Of a stretch of 64,000 nucleotides of DNA, positions 27,216-39,223 are shown one piece after another. Numbering within the stretch: the stretch's first letter is position 1; the number at the start of each line of letters is the position of its first letter. Made by a program: the position numbers and the translations under genes. Under the pieces are notes generated by a model. The model had not been told where the DNA came from. It did not search any database and saw only the letters and a program-made list of their open reading frames with translations. The DNA is from Corynebacterium minutissimum (GTDB taxonomy: Bacteria > Actinomycetota > Actinomycetes > Mycobacteriales > Mycobacteriaceae). The stretch covers positions 124,001-188,000 of the forward strand of contig NZ_JSEF01000016.1 of the NCBI RefSeq assembly GCF_000805675.1. The letters are read 5' to 3'.

Positions 27216-28276
27216 CGCGGAAGGGTGTCATCTCCCGGGAAGAGTTTCGGACCAATCCACAGCATGAAATAGACCAGACCAACGAGGACTGGGATCTCAA
27301 CAAGGGGACCAATTGTTCCGGCAAGGGCTTGAGCAGACGTCGCTCCGAAAGTGCCGATGGATACTGCAATAGCAAGCTCAAAGTTATTTCCTGCTGCAGT
27401 AAACGCCACGCTGGCAGACTGCTCGTAGTTCATACCAACGGCCTTTGCCACGCCCAGCGACAGCACAAACATGCCCACAAAGTAGATAACCAGCGGCACC
27501 GCCACTCGCGCTACCGTTGCAGGCTGCTCCACAATGTGCTCGCCCTGCAGGGAAAAGAGCAGAACAATCGTGTACAGCAGACCAATCATGGCTAGGGGCG
27601 ATACGGCCGGGAGGAAGCGGTTCTCAAACCACTCCCGTCCCTTTACCTTTTCACCCCAAAAGCGAGACAGCACACCCAACAGGAGCGGGATGCCCAAGAA
27701 GACGAGCACGGACTTAACAATGGCCCAGAAGGAAAAGTCAACACTTGTAACATCCAGCCCCAACCAGCCGGGGAGGATGCGAAGGTAGAACCAGCCCAGA
27801 ACACCAAACATAGCAACCTGGAAGATGGAGTTGAGGGCGACAAGCACAGCCGTTGCCTCGCGGTCAGCGCACGAGAGGTCCGACCACACAAGCACCATGG
27901 CAATACAGCGCGCAAGGCCCACAATGATGAGGCCGGTACGCAGCTCCGGCTGGTCCGCCAAGAACAGCCACGCCAGGGTAAACATAAACGCCGGCCCCAC
28001 CAGCCAGTTGAGGACGAGCGATACCGCCATGAGGCGGGCGTCGGTGGCAATCTCCCGGGTTTTCTCATAGCGGACCTTGGCCAAGGGCGGATACATCATG
28101 ACAAGCAGACCAATGGCGATCGGGATGGAAATCCCGCCCACTTCCACAGCCCCTAGGGCTTGGCCAATTCCGGGAATGAAGTGGCCAATGAGCAGTCCGG
28201 CGGCCATCGCTAGAATAATCCACACGGGTAAAAATCGGTCAAGAAAAGACAACTTCGGGCGCTGCGACACAGCCAT
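27212..28276 (-). CDS. ACR3-family arsenite efflux transporter
   Basis: 354 aa with about ten hydrophobic segments. The conserved GLARCIAMVLVWSDLSCAD segment includes the cysteine used for arsenite transport by ACR3 proteins, and a second motif is AAGNNFELAIAVSIG. The ATG at 28276 has a strong ggaggga site; the frame opens earlier at 28333. It is transcribed away from an arsR gene 113 bp upstream, the standard control arrangement. No arsenate reductase lies in the window. Confidence 0.93.
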   Translation of the reverse strand: MAVSQRPKLSFLDRFLPVWIILAMAAGLLIGHFIPGIGQALGAVEVGGISIPIAIGLLVMMYPPLAKVRYEKTREIATDARLMAVSLVLNWLVGPAFMFTLAWLFLADQPELRTGLIIVGLARCIAMVLVWSDLSCADREATAVLVALNSIFQVAMFGVLGWFYLRILPGWLGLDVTSVDFSFWAIVKSVLVFLGIPLLLGVLSRFWGEKVKGREWFENRFLPAVSPLAMIGLLYTIVLLFSLQGEHIVEQPATVARVAVPLVIYFVGMFVLSLGVAKAVGMNYEQSASVAFTAAGNNFELAIAVSIGTFGATSAQALAGTIGPLVEIPVLVGLVYFMLWIGPKLFPGDDTLPR

Positions 28277-28334
28277 GCCTCTCCCTCCTTCAACGTTAAA
28301 CAGAGCACGATACGAACATTCAATGTACAGCACG

Positions 28335-28356
28335 TATTGATAGGCGTCAATATAAT
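28335..28356. promoter_or_regulatory. Candidate ArsR operator overlapping a TATAAT -10
   Basis: TATTGA (28335-28340) and TCAATA (28347-28352) form a perfect inverted repeat with a 6-bp spacer between the divergent acr3 and arsR genes. A perfect plus-strand TATAAT (28351-28356) overlaps its right arm, so a bound repressor would block arsR. A second possible -10, TATACT (28378-28383), ends 6 nt before the arsR ATG. Confidence 0.55.
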
Positions 28357-28389
28357 GTAGGGCGCAAGGATAACCCCTATACTGATCGC

Positions 28390-28740
28390 ATGGCTTCCTC
28401 TTCCTCGCCCGAAACCAGCGCAGGCGGCACTAAGTGTTGCTCCTTAAGCACGGGCCCGCTCAGCGACGCCGAGGCGACGCATTTTTCGCAGCAATTCAAA
28501 GTGCTGGCAGACCCAGCGCGCCTGCGTCTTTTGTCGATTCTGTGCGATGAAGGCTGTGGTCCGATGAGCGTCACGGAACTCACCGAGCTCACTGCGCTGA
28601 GCCAGCCCACGGTCTCCCACCACTTAGCGCGCCTGCGGGAGGCCGGCCTACTATCCAGGCAGCAATGCGGCCGCACCGTCACCCACCAGGTGAACAAAGA
28701 CGCTTTTGCGGCCTTGCGCACGCTGCTGTCGTTCGACTAA
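28390..28740 (+). CDS. arsR: ArsR-family arsenic-responsive repressor
   Basis: 116 aa. The winged helix contains LSQPTVSHHLARLREAGLL as the recognition helix. Cys16, Cys17 (KCC), Cys52 and Cys56 (CDEGC) are present. The N-terminal cysteine pair plus one near 55 matches the As(III) site described for Corynebacterium glutamicum ArsR, rather than the recognition-helix site of E. coli ArsR. The gene is divergent from acr3 and probably represses both. Confidence 0.93.
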   Translation: MASSSSPETSAGGTKCCSLSTGPLSDAEATHFSQQFKVLADPARLRLLSILCDEGCGPMSVTELTELTALSQPTVSHHLARLREAGLLSRQQCGRTVTHQVNKDAFAALRTLLSFD

Positions 28741-28800
28741 CCGGTGCCCGTTCGGATCTGCGCTCGAGCACGCAAGGCGGGTTCGAGCACAGAAATGACA

Positions 28801-28844
28801 AAAGCCCGAGCAGTTCATTCATCATTGTGAACTGCTCGGGCTTT
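28801..28844. terminator. Strong bidirectional terminator between arsR and ndk
   Basis: aaagcccgagcagttca (28801-28817) and tgaactgctcgggcttt (28828-28844) form a perfect 17-bp stem with a 10-nt loop. A/T ends on both sides suit termination from arsR (plus) and ndk (minus). Confidence 0.9.
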
Positions 28845-28871
28845 ATTGCGCGCTAGGCGCGGTGAACTTCT

Positions 28872-29282
28872 TTAGAGGTTCGGGAACCAGATGGAGATCT
28901 CACGCTCAGCGGACTCCGGGGAATCGGAACCGTGGACAACGTTCTCGCCAACGGTCAGAGCGAAGTCACCGCGGATGGTACCCGGGGTGGCCTTCTCCAC
29001 CGGGTGGGTGCCACCAGCGAGCTGACGCCATGCGGCGATGGCGGACTCGCCCTCGACGATGCCAGCAACCAGCGGTGCGGAGGTGATGAAGTCGACGAGC
29101 TCACCGAAGAACGGCTTGTCCTCGTGCTCGGCGTAGTGCTTCTTGGCGGTCTCCTCGTCGGCGACGCGCAGATCCATGGCGACGAGCTTCAGGCCCTTGC
29201 GCTCAATGCGGGAGATGATTTCGCCCACGTGGCCGTTCTTCACGCCGTCCGGCTTGATGAGAATGAGTGTACGTTCAGTCAT
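28872..29282 (-). CDS. ndk: Nucleoside-diphosphate kinase
   Basis: 136 aa. It starts [17 protein letters not shown] and has the active-site histidine in [15 protein letters not shown]. It balances nucleoside triphosphates. The ATG at 29282 is chosen because an N-terminal MTERTL is standard; another ATG lies 9 nt upstream. It is the last gene of the folC to ndk run. Confidence 0.98.
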   Translation of the reverse strand: MTERTLILIKPDGVKNGHVGEIISRIERKGLKLVAMDLRVADEETAKKHYAEHEDKPFFGELVDFITSAPLVAGIVEGESAIAAWRQLAGGTHPVEKATPGTIRGDFALTVGENVVHGSDSPESAEREISIWFPNL

Positions 29283-29330
29283 ACGGCACATAGTACAGGT
29301 AAGCCGTGCTCGCGTCCGCGCAGAGGGCTA

Positions 29331-29642
29331 TTAAGTGAGGCGTCGCACGATTTCTTCGGCGCGCTCGTGGCTGGTGCCGCGGAACCACATCTGAACCTGG
29401 CGCACGGCGGTGCCGAACTGGCCGTTATCGAGCAAGCCCTGAAGCTCCTCGCGGTGCCAGCCCTCAAGATCTTCAAACTGGACTGGGCGCTGCTCACTCC
29501 GGCTTTTTAGCATTCCCACGACAAGGAAAATGAAGGCGGGGACGAGCAGCGCGAGCGGGAGTGCATAGCCGCCATGGAAAATCTTGGCCACCACAGCCGC
29601 GAGACAAAGAAGTGCAGAGAGACCGAAGAGAAAGTAGCGCAT
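29331..29642 (-). CDS. Small membrane protein, 103 aa
   Basis: From the ATG at 29642 (MRYFLFGLSALLCLAAVVA) there are two hydrophobic segments at about residues 2-20 and 27-45. A soluble C-terminal half of about 58 residues contains a helical QVQMWFRGTSHERAEEIVRR. The frame is open to 29681 but the earlier start would remove the clean hydrophobic N-terminus. I do not recognise the family. It lies between the esterase gene and ndk on the same strand. Confidence 0.65.
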   Translation of the reverse strand: MRYFLFGLSALLCLAAVVAKIFHGGYALPLALLVPAFIFLVVGMLKSRSEQRPVQFEDLEGWHREELQGLLDNGQFGTAVRQVQMWFRGTSHERAEEIVRRLT

Positions 29643-29647
29643 GCCCG

Positions 29648-30532
29648 CTAGTCTAGCGCGTTCAGTGTGGAGTCTAGCCACATACGCGAGCTCATAAGCA
29701 GGCGCTTTGCTGCGACTGTATGCGGGGCCCAGAGTTCAAAAGCGTGAACGCCACCTTCGACGACCTCGCACTGCGTGGGTACGCCAGCTGCCTCAAGGCG
29801 CTCGGCATAGTCCAGGATTTCGTTATAGAAGAGCTCGCTGTGACCGGCATAGAGCCAGGCAGGCGGCAATCCAGTGAGGTCCGCACGGCGGCCGGGCACA
29901 GCATAGGGCGCAGTCGGGTCATCCTGGACGTAGTAGCGCCAGGCCCGCGCATTGGAATCTGCGTCCCAGATGACGTTGCGCTCGTCGGACGCAGCGCGGT
30001 CATCGAGCATGGGGCAGAACAGCCACTGCCCCACCGGCTGGGTTCCGCCCTCGTCATAAAGGCGCTGGCACAGAGCCGCAGCAAGCCCGCCGCCAGCGCT
30101 TTGGCCACCAATGACGATGCGGTCGGCGCGCACCCCAAGCTCATCGGCATGGTTAAGGAGCCAGTGGTGGGCCGAGTGGACGTCGTCAAGCGCTGCCGGG
30201 TACGGATGCTCCGGGGCGAAACGATAGTGCGGTGCCACCACCGTCACCCCCAGCTGCGCGGCGGTGTCCTTGAGATGCTTAACGTCCTGGCGGGGATGCC
30301 CCATGAGCAGGCCGCCGCCATGAATCCACAACACCACGGCGCGGGGATTATCCGGCTCATAAATGGTGGCACGGATGTCGCGGTTTTTCACGCGGCGGGT
30401 ACGCACACCGCAAATGTACGGCGCGGGCCACAACGCCGGAACGACGCGGCCAGCGCGGCGGATGAGCGGATTCGTCGGATCGAAGAGCGACATGGCTGCC
30501 GCACCCGCGCGCAATTCCGGCCGAATATACAC
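29648..30532 (-). CDS. Alpha/beta hydrolase, hormone-sensitive-lipase-like esterase
   Basis: 294 aa. The oxyanion motif HGGG is in LWIHGGGLLMG and the nucleophile motif is GGQSAGGGLAA. The late histidine is in GGVHAFELW. This is the bacterial HSL/family IV esterase layout, cytosolic with no signal peptide. The substrate is not known. Internal ATGs near residue 14 (MSLFDPTNPL) are alternative starts. Confidence 0.87.
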   Translation of the reverse strand: MYIRPELRAGAAAMSLFDPTNPLIRRAGRVVPALWPAPYICGVRTRRVKNRDIRATIYEPDNPRAVVLWIHGGGLLMGHPRQDVKHLKDTAAQLGVTVVAPHYRFAPEHPYPAALDDVHSAHHWLLNHADELGVRADRIVIGGQSAGGGLAAALCQRLYDEGGTQPVGQWLFCPMLDDRAASDERNVIWDADSNARAWRYYVQDDPTAPYAVPGRRADLTGLPPAWLYAGHSELFYNEILDYAERLEAAGVPTQCEVVEGGVHAFELWAPHTVAAKRLLMSSRMWLDSTLNALD

Positions 30533-30556
30533 AGACTGCTCTCCCCCTCGCTCTAC

Positions 30557-31003
30557 TTACTTCTCGTTGAGGTGCTGCGTGGTGAGGTAACCGCGCTCCA
30601 TACGAGCCACGATAACGGAGCGCATATAGGCCGCCAGCGCCCAGAGCAGGGCAAAGATGATGAAGATGGTCGCTACTGACCAGTGGATCATAAAGCCCAG
30701 CACGATGCCGATGATATGAAGAACAATCTGTGCGCCGACAATCCACGGCTTGTTCATGAACGGGAAGGACGCCAGCAACAGCACCATGAAGCCGATGACT
30801 ACGCCGTAGTTGAACGGGGTCCACAGGGTGCCGTCGTAGAGCTTGTACAACATCGGCAGTGCAAGAACCAGGGTGAGTAGCTCCATCGTGAGGGAGCTGG
30901 CCACGACCATGCCGCCAAACTGCTTGAGCGGGTCCTTCGTGGGGGCTTGGCCGAGGCCTAGCGGGCCAATCTCGTCCTCGGGGATGGGTTTGCGGGAACT
31001 CAT
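30557..31003 (-). CDS. DUF4233 membrane protein
   Basis: 148 aa. A polar N-terminus of about 25 residues (with GPLGLGQAPTKDPL) is followed by four hydrophobic segments. This is the DUF4233 family that in actinobacteria sits directly behind folC, as here, with a 4-nt overlap. Function unknown; the constant position suggests a link to the folate enzyme or to ndk, not shown by the sequence. Confidence 0.85.
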   Translation of the reverse strand: MSSRKPIPEDEIGPLGLGQAPTKDPLKQFGGMVVASSLTMELLTLVLALPMLYKLYDGTLWTPFNYGVVIGFMVLLLASFPFMNKPWIVGAQIVLHIIGIVLGFMIHWSVATIFIIFALLWALAAYMRSVIVARMERGYLTTQHLNEK

Positions 31004-32529
31004 GCGGGCTCCTTTCCAAAAAGTGCGCGGGCATCGCCGGCGGTGACCACAGAACCGGTGATGATAATGCCGGAACCGGACTGGACGTCAGCATCCTCAG
31101 CCAGCTCGACGGCCTGGGTATAGGCGCCGGGCAGGTCGGGTTCGACGAAGACGCGCTCCTCGCCGAAGATGTCGCGGGCTATCTCCGCCAGCTCATAGGC
31201 ATCGCGGGCGCGCGGCGAGGAGTTCTGGGTGATGATGACGTCCGTCAGCACGGTCTCCAAGGCGGTCAGGATGCCGGTGGCGTCCTTGTCGGTGAAGATG
31301 GACACCACGCCAATGAGGCGGGCGAAGTCGAAGTCGCGGTCGAGTGCTGCGGCTAGGGCTTTCGCACCGTGCGGGTTGTGGCAGGCATCGAGGAAGGTTG
31401 TCGGGCTGGTGCGCACGCGCTCGAGGCGGCCGGGTGAGATCGCCTTGGCAAAGCCAGTGCGCACGGACGCAATGTCGATGGGGTTGCCTGACGACGCCCC
31501 GAAGAACGCCTCGACCGCCGCCAGCGCCACGGCCGCGTTCTTGGCCTGGTGCTCGCCGTGCAATGGCAGGAAGATGTCTTCATACAGACCGCCTAGGCCC
31601 TGAATGGTGAGCTGCTGGCCACCCACCGCAATACGGGATTCCAACGCGGCGAACTCCGAACCGGCGCGGGCCACGCCGGCGCCGACGTCTACCGTGCGCT
31701 GCAGGATGACGCGCATTGCCTCGGGGTCTTGTTCGGCGATGATAGCGATGTTCTCCCCTGGCGTGAGCACGTCGTCGACGTCGTGCTCACGGGTCTTGAT
31801 AATTCCGGCCTTCTCGCTGGCGATTTCCGTGATGGTGTCACCAAGGTAGTCGGTATGGTCCATGCCTACGGGCATGACCACGGCAACTTCGGCGTTGACC
31901 ACGTTGGTGGCATCCCACGTGCCGCCGAGGCCAACCTCGACCACGGCGACGTCGATCGGCGCATCAGCGAAGGCCGCATATGAGATGCCCACGAGCACCT
32001 CAAAGGTGGACATGGGGATCTCCGAGCGGGAATCCACCATTTCTACGTAGGGCTTGATTTCGCGCCAGATGCGCACGAAGTCGCGCGGGTGGATGGGGTG
32101 GCCGTCGATGCCGATGCGCTCGGTGACCAGCTGCAGGTGCGGGCTGGTGACTAGGCCCACGCGGCGATGGAAGGCACGCAGGAGAGAATCGATCATGCGC
32201 GCGGTCGAGGACTTACCGTTGGTCCCGGCCACCTGGATGACGTGGAAAGAACGCTCCGGGTGGCCCAGGAGATCCATGAGCATCTCGATGCGCTCGAGGC
32301 TGGGTTCGATGATGGTCTCCGGGGCACGCGCATTGAGCTCCGCGGTGACCTGGGCTAGCTCGGCGAGTTCTTCCGGAGTAGCCTGCTCGGGCGCAGCCTC
32401 TTCATACTCCTCTTCGCCGCCGAGGTTGAGTGTTAGGCCAGAGTCGGTGATTTCGACTGGCCCGCCATCGGTGCCCTCCGCGAGGGCATCAACGATTTCA
32501 TACTCCTCGCGGCCTTTCTCCTCCGCCAC
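31000..32529 (-). CDS. folC: Bifunctional folylpolyglutamate synthase / dihydrofolate synthase
   Basis: 509 aa. The P-loop VAGTNGKSSTARM is near residues 104-116, followed by GLVTSPHLQLVTERI and VEVGLGGTWDATNV. The enzyme adds glutamates to folates. The N-terminal 50 residues are acidic and precede the core, making the protein longer than the E. coli enzyme. The ATG overlaps the last base of the valS stop region, so valS-folC-DUF4233 form one unit. Confidence 0.96.
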   Translation of the reverse strand: MAEEKGREEYEIVDALAEGTDGGPVEITDSGLTLNLGGEEEYEEAAPEQATPEELAELAQVTAELNARAPETIIEPSLERIEMLMDLLGHPERSFHVIQVAGTNGKSSTARMIDSLLRAFHRRVGLVTSPHLQLVTERIGIDGHPIHPRDFVRIWREIKPYVEMVDSRSEIPMSTFEVLVGISYAAFADAPIDVAVVEVGLGGTWDATNVVNAEVAVVMPVGMDHTDYLGDTITEIASEKAGIIKTREHDVDDVLTPGENIAIIAEQDPEAMRVILQRTVDVGAGVARAGSEFAALESRIAVGGQQLTIQGLGGLYEDIFLPLHGEHQAKNAAVALAAVEAFFGASSGNPIDIASVRTGFAKAISPGRLERVRTSPTTFLDACHNPHGAKALAAALDRDFDFARLIGVVSIFTDKDATGILTALETVLTDVIITQNSSPRARDAYELAEIARDIFGEERVFVEPDLPGAYTQAVELAEDADVQSGSGIIITGSVVTAGDARALFGKEPA

Positions 32530-35279
32530 TACTTGAGTCCCTCCAGACGTGCGGTGATGCGCTCAACCTCTTCCTGGGCCACCTGTTGGCGGGTGCGGAT
32601 CTTCTCCACCACGGCCTCCGGAGCCTTGGACAGGAAGGCCTCATTACCCAGCTTCTTGCCGGTCTGGTCCAGCTCCTTCTGGGCCTTGGCCAGGTCCTTC
32701 TCTAGACGCTTGCGCTCGGCTTCCACGTCGACGGCACCGGAGGTATCCAGGGTGACCTCAACGGTGGCCTGCGACAGGCGGACCTCGATAGAAGCAGAAG
32801 CCGTGAAGTCCTCGCCTGGCTCAGTGGTGTTGGCCAGGTTGCGGATAAGCCCCTCCTGCTCCTGCAGGTCGGCCGCTGCGAAGTCGAGGCGACCCGGAAC
32901 CTTCTGGGAAGGCTTCACGCCCTGGTCGGAGCGGAAGCGGCGCAGCTCGGTGATGAGCTTGTCGGCATCCTCGATACGGCGCGCGGCTACCTCATCCTTC
33001 TCCGCGCCGCCGTTGGTGTGCTCCTGGGTAGGCCACTGCGCGGTGACGATGGTCTCCCCGCCGGTAAGTGCCTTCCACAGGACTTCGGTGACGAACGGCA
33101 TGGTCGGGTGCAGCAGGCGCAGGACCAGGTCGAGCACGCGGCCCAGGACGATTTGGGTATTGCGTCCGGTTGCCTGATCCTCGGCGCTCGCTTCTTCGAA
33201 GTCGCGCGGGATCTGGGTCTTGGCAATCTCCAAGTACCAGTCACACAGCTCATCCCACACGTAGTGGTAGAGCAGCTCGTTGGCCTTGGCAAACTGATAG
33301 TCATCCAGGTAGGCATCCACCTTGACGCGGACTTCTTCGGCGCGGTCGAGGATCCAGCGGTCGGCGTCGGAAAGCTCCTCGCGTGCCGGAAGCTCCGCCA
33401 CGCCTGCGCCGTTCATGAGCGCGAACTTGGTAGCGTTGAAGAGCTTGGTGGCAAAGTTGCGGCCAGCGGCAGCGGCGTCGACTGCCAGCGGCAGGTCCAC
33501 ACCCGGGTTCGCGCCGCGGGCCAGGGTGAAGCGCAGGGCATCCGCGCCATAGTCGCGTACCCAATCCATCGGGTCGATGCCGTTGCCCAGAGACTTCGAC
33601 ATCTTGCGGCCCTGCTCATCGCGGACCAAGCCGTGGAGATAGATGTCCTTGAACGGCACCTGCGGGCGGCCGTCCTTGCCCTCACCGAGCAGCTCCGGGG
33701 TGTGAGCACCGGCAAAGGTACCGAACATCATCATGCGTGCCACCCAGAAAAAGAGGATGTCATAGGCGGTAACCAGCACGTTCGTGGGGAAGAACTTCTC
33801 CAGATCGGCGGTCTTCTCCGGCCAGCCCATGGTGGAGAAGGGCCACAGGGCCGAGGAGAACCAGGTGTCGAGGACGTCCGGATCCTGAACGTAGCCCTCC
33901 GGGGCCTCTTCGTCGGGGCCGAGGCAGATGATGTCTCGTTCAATTTCGCCAGACGCATTTGTGCGCTCTGGCCCGTACCAAATCGGGATGCGGTGGCCCC
34001 ACCACAGCTGGCGGGAGATGCACCAATCGTGCATGTCATCGACCCACTCGAAGTAGCGCGGTTCCAACGCCTTCGGGTGGATGGTGGTATCACCCTCGCG
34101 GACGGCGTCACCGGACATCTTCGCCATCTTTTCCACGGCCACGAACCACTGCAGGCTCAGGCGCGGCTCAATCGGCTCGCCGGAGCGCTCCGAGTGGCCC
34201 ACGGAGTGGACGTAGGGGCGAATCTCCTTGACAATGCGGCCCTGCTCGCGCAGCGCCTCACGGATTTCCACGCGGGCTTCCTCGCGGGTAAGGCCATCGA
34301 ACTGCGTGCCAGTGTTGGCGATGTGCCCGGTGGTGTCCATGATGGTAGGCATGTCCAGGTTGTGGCGCTGGCCCATGGCGTAGTCGTTCGGGTCGTGCGC
34401 CGGGGTGATCTTCACCGCACCGGTACCGAATTCCATGTCCACGTAGTCATCGGCGATGATCTTCAGGCTCAAATCATCGCGGAAGGGGTGCGGCAGCTCT
34501 TGGCCCACCAGGTGGGCATAGCGCTCATCGTCCGGGTGGACGGCAATGGCGACGTCACCCAGCATCGTTTCCACACGAGTGGTGGCCACGATGAGGTGCG
34601 GTTCATCGTCGTTAAGCGAGCCATAGCGAATGGACACAAGCTCGCCCTCAACGTCCTTGTACACGACCTCAATATCGGAGACGGCGGTCTCCAGCACCGG
34701 GGACCAGTTGACCAGTCGGTTGGCCTGATAAATCATGCCCTCGTCGTAGAGGGTTTTGAAGATGGTCTGGACGGCGCGGGAGAGGCCATCATCCAACGTA
34801 AAGCGCTCACGCGACCAGTCCACCGAGTCACCGATGGCGCGCATCTGGTTCTGGATGGTGCCGCCGAACTCTTCCTTCCATTCCCAGACCTTGTTGATGA
34901 AGTCCTCGCGCTCATAATCCCAGCGCTTCTTACCTTCCTGCTCACGCAGGCGGGCCTCCACCTTGGTCTGGGTAGCGATACCGGCGTGGTCAGCGCCCGG
35001 CAGCCACAGGGTGGCATAGCCCTGCATACGCTTGCGGCGAATGATGGAGTCGATCAGAGTGTGGTCCAGGGCGTGGCCCATGTGCAGCTGGCCGGTGACG
35101 TTCGGCGGCGGCAGGACAATCGAGTAGGGCTCCGCCTCGGAGGAGGCGTCCGGGGTGAAATAACCGGCGCTTACCCAGCCTTCGTAGAGGTCCTTCTCTA
35201 CTGCCTGCGGCTCCCAGGACTTGGGAAGCTGGTCCGCGCGGTTGGTGCCAACGAGTTGCTCTTTATTCTGATCAGTCAC
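32529..35279 (-). CDS. valS: Valyl-tRNA synthetase
   Basis: 916 aa from a GTG at 35279. The class I motifs are present: [11 protein letters not shown] (HIGH-type) and [11 protein letters not shown]. The editing domain lies between them and a coiled-coil C-terminal arm ends the protein. A longer frame to 35345 would run into panB, whereas a minus-strand -10 TAGAGT at 35287-35292 lies 7 nt before the GTG and supports this leaderless start. Confidence 0.97.
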   Translation of the reverse strand: MTDQNKEQLVGTNRADQLPKSWEPQAVEKDLYEGWVSAGYFTPDASSEAEPYSIVLPPPNVTGQLHMGHALDHTLIDSIIRRKRMQGYATLWLPGADHAGIATQTKVEARLREQEGKKRWDYEREDFINKVWEWKEEFGGTIQNQMRAIGDSVDWSRERFTLDDGLSRAVQTIFKTLYDEGMIYQANRLVNWSPVLETAVSDIEVVYKDVEGELVSIRYGSLNDDEPHLIVATTRVETMLGDVAIAVHPDDERYAHLVGQELPHPFRDDLSLKIIADDYVDMEFGTGAVKITPAHDPNDYAMGQRHNLDMPTIMDTTGHIANTGTQFDGLTREEARVEIREALREQGRIVKEIRPYVHSVGHSERSGEPIEPRLSLQWFVAVEKMAKMSGDAVREGDTTIHPKALEPRYFEWVDDMHDWCISRQLWWGHRIPIWYGPERTNASGEIERDIICLGPDEEAPEGYVQDPDVLDTWFSSALWPFSTMGWPEKTADLEKFFPTNVLVTAYDILFFWVARMMMFGTFAGAHTPELLGEGKDGRPQVPFKDIYLHGLVRDEQGRKMSKSLGNGIDPMDWVRDYGADALRFTLARGANPGVDLPLAVDAAAAGRNFATKLFNATKFALMNGAGVAELPAREELSDADRWILDRAEEVRVKVDAYLDDYQFAKANELLYHYVWDELCDWYLEIAKTQIPRDFEEASAEDQATGRNTQIVLGRVLDLVLRLLHPTMPFVTEVLWKALTGGETIVTAQWPTQEHTNGGAEKDEVAARRIEDADKLITELRRFRSDQGVKPSQKVPGRLDFAAADLQEQEGLIRNLANTTEPGEDFTASASIEVRLSQATVEVTLDTSGAVDVEAERKRLEKDLAKAQKELDQTGKKLGNEAFLSKAPEAVVEKIRTRQQVAQEEVERITARLEGLK

Positions 35280-35286
35280 CTGGTCA

Positions 35287-35330
35287 ACTCTACCCTGTGC
35301 GTCAACTGGCACCTGACCCCTGGCTAGAGT
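35287..35330. promoter_or_regulatory. Divergent leaderless promoters of valS and panB
   Basis: On the minus strand TAGAGT (35287-35292) ends 7 nt before the valS GTG. On the plus strand the same hexamer TAGAGT (35325-35330) ends 6 nt before the panB ATG at 35337. The whole control region is 57 bp long and leaves no room for leaders. Confidence 0.6.
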
Positions 35331-35336
35331 AAAGAC

Positions 35337-36146
35337 ATGTCGCACATTTCACGTCTTCGAACCCGCCATTTTGCCCGCGCCAAGCAGGAATCTTCGGCTT
35401 TTGCCTGCATGACCAGTTATGACTGCATGACCGCCGAAATCTTCGATGAAGCAGGCATAGACCTCCTCCTCGTGGGCGATTCCCTGGCCAATGTGGTGCT
35501 GGGCCGCGAGACCACGTTGTCTCTCACCCTCGATGAGATCATTCCGTTGGCCCGCGCGGTGGTCACGGCCACCTCCCGCGCCTTCGTGGTGGTTGACCTG
35601 CCTTTCGGCACTTATGAGGCCGGCCCTGCCCAGGCGCTGGAGTCTGCCGTACGCGTCATGAAGGAGACCGGCGCGCAGGCCGTGAAGTTGGAGGGCGGCG
35701 CCGAGCGTGCCCCGATTGTTGCCGCGCTTGTCGACGCCGGAATTCCCGTCTGCGCCCACATCGGTTTCACGCCCCAGCAGGTCCATGCCTTGGGCGGCTT
35801 CGTGGTCCAGGGCCGCGGCGCCGGTGCAGAGAAGCTGCACGAGGATGCCCGCGCGCTTGTCGACGCCGGCGCCTTCGCCGTGGTCCTCGAAATGGTCCCC
35901 GCTGCTCTTGCCGAGCAGGTAACCGCGGAACTGCCCATCCCCACCATTGGTATTGGTGCCGGCGCGCAGACCGACGGACAGATACTGGTGTGGACCGATG
36001 CCTTTGGTTTAGGTGGGCAAAAGGTGCCGCGCTTTGTACGGCGCTACGCGGATCTGCGCGGCGCGCTGCTCAGCGGTGCGAAGGAGTACGTGGCCGATGT
36101 GAGCGAGCGCTCCTTCCCCAACGCCGAGGAATCCTTCGAGGACTAG
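35337..36146 (+). CDS. panB: 3-methyl-2-oxobutanoate hydroxymethyltransferase
   Basis: 269 aa. [26 protein letters not shown] and [18 protein letters not shown] are family motifs. It makes ketopantoate for pantothenate and CoA. It is followed by panC after 10 nt, so both are made from one leaderless transcript. The usual length for the family is 260-280 aa. Confidence 0.97.
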   Translation: MSHISRLRTRHFARAKQESSAFACMTSYDCMTAEIFDEAGIDLLLVGDSLANVVLGRETTLSLTLDEIIPLARAVVTATSRAFVVVDLPFGTYEAGPAQALESAVRVMKETGAQAVKLEGGAERAPIVAALVDAGIPVCAHIGFTPQQVHALGGFVVQGRGAGAEKLHEDARALVDAGAFAVVLEMVPAALAEQVTAELPIPTIGIGAGAQTDGQILVWTDAFGLGGQKVPRFVRRYADLRGALLSGAKEYVADVSERSFPNAEESFED

Positions 36147-36156
36147 GGTTTTAGCC

Positions 36157-38009
<1,853 letters not shown>

Positions 38010-38128
38010 TCACCCCCGAAATACCCAAGATTGGTGTACTTGAACTCCGTCTAGACAGTTTTTCGGCATAGTAGTAAGAAGCGGGCATAACCAGCCACCA
38101 ATTCAACGCGTACAAGGACGGAACATTC

Positions 38129-38872
38129 ATGAACACTGAGGTCACATCGGTCAACGCCGGCTCTGTTGAGCACGTGATCGATGTTGCGATCGCGGAGTTC
38201 TCTGACCATGGCTATGCCGAGACCAAGCTCGACACTCTGTCGAAGCTTTCTGGCATGTCCAAGCGCATGATTCACTACCACTTCGGGGACAAGAAGGGGC
38301 TATACCAGCAGGCCCTAGCCACCGCCGCCAAACGCCTGAACCCACCGGAGGGCAGCTTGGCCGTTGACTCGGCCGTACCTGTGGAAGGCGTGCGCACTCT
38401 CGTTGACTGGATGTTCCGACAGCACGTGGAGCACCCAGAGGCCATCAAGATGATGACCATGGAATCCTCCCACAGTGTGCTGGAGTCCTCGCGAGCGATT
38501 ATCGACGTCTCCGAGATCTCCCTCCACCTCGACAGACTCCTCATGCTGGGCCAAGATTCCGGCGCTTTCCGCCCGGGTATTTCAGCCAATGACATTTTCA
38601 CGCTGATTTCGGCGCTGACGATGTATCGCGTGACGAATCACGCGATGATGAGCAATCTGCTCAACATCGACATGCATACCCACAACAACACTGAAGGTTT
38701 ACACCGCATGGCCGTCGATGCCGTGCTGGCCTTCCTTACGGCGAATATCCCCGATATCGGTTTCGAGTCCTACCTCTCCCAGAATGAGACCGAACTTGAG
38801 GCCGAGTCAGCGCCCCTGGACGTCTACTCCACCGAGGACGAGGGCGGCGCATCCACGAGCCTCTACGGGTAG
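38129..38872 (+). CDS. TetR-family transcriptional regulator
   Basis: 247 aa. The N-terminal HTH spans about residues 13-58 (LDTLSKLSGMSKRMIHYHFG). The larger C-terminal ligand domain is followed by a Glu/Ser-rich tail. The regulated genes are unknown; its own promoter region (37938-38128) is shared with mdh, and a likely -10 TAGTAG/TAAGAA zone lies near 38068. No divergent enzyme or pump typical of TetR targets is adjacent. Confidence 0.88.
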   Translation: MNTEVTSVNAGSVEHVIDVAIAEFSDHGYAETKLDTLSKLSGMSKRMIHYHFGDKKGLYQQALATAAKRLNPPEGSLAVDSAVPVEGVRTLVDWMFRQHVEHPEAIKMMTMESSHSVLESSRAIIDVSEISLHLDRLLMLGQDSGAFRPGISANDIFTLISALTMYRVTNHAMMSNLLNIDMHTHNNTEGLHRMAVDAVLAFLTANIPDIGFESYLSQNETELEAESAPLDVYSTEDEGGASTSLYG

Positions 38873-38956
38873 CTCTCCCCCCCCAGGCGGCGCCATCGCC
38901 GCCCCTCGGTTCCCCGCTCTAACCGCACAGTATTCGCCCGGGTCTCTTTTCCGACT

Positions 38957-39020
38957 CCGCGCGAGCTCCCTTGTCCCCCGGCACCGCGCGAGCTCCCTTG
39001 TCCCCCGGGCACCGCGCGAG
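38957..39020. repeat. 27-bp direct repeat, two and one third copies
   Basis: The unit ccgcgcgagctcccttgtcc(cccggca) occurs at 38957-38983 and at 38984-39011, the second with one extra base. The first nine bases recur at 39012-39020. It lies in the non-coding stretch 38873-39354 between the TetR gene and the phosphomutase gene. No reading frame there looks like a protein. Confidence 0.85.
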
Positions 39021-39223
39021 CAAAGGCACCAAAGTACAGGAACCATCTGCGCGCCGAGCTCAACAAAAGCCCAGCTCACGATCACGCGCCACTTCCAAAA
39101 GGTCCCACTCATCTGGTTCCTTTGCCCCTTACACCAGCGTCGCGCCTCATCACCACACGGTGGGCGTATATTGCTCTGCGTCCCAGAACACTCCTTCGTA
39201 CAAAGCCAACGCTTCGACACGAG

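Noticed and set aside
33018-35327. Open frame of 769 codons antisense to valS
   Set aside because: It mirrors valS exactly and has the His/Val/Gly-rich composition typical of antisense shadows in high-GC genes; no motif.
38957-39020. CRISPR-like direct repeats
   Set aside because: The copies touch each other without spacers and there are only two and a third; no cas genes.
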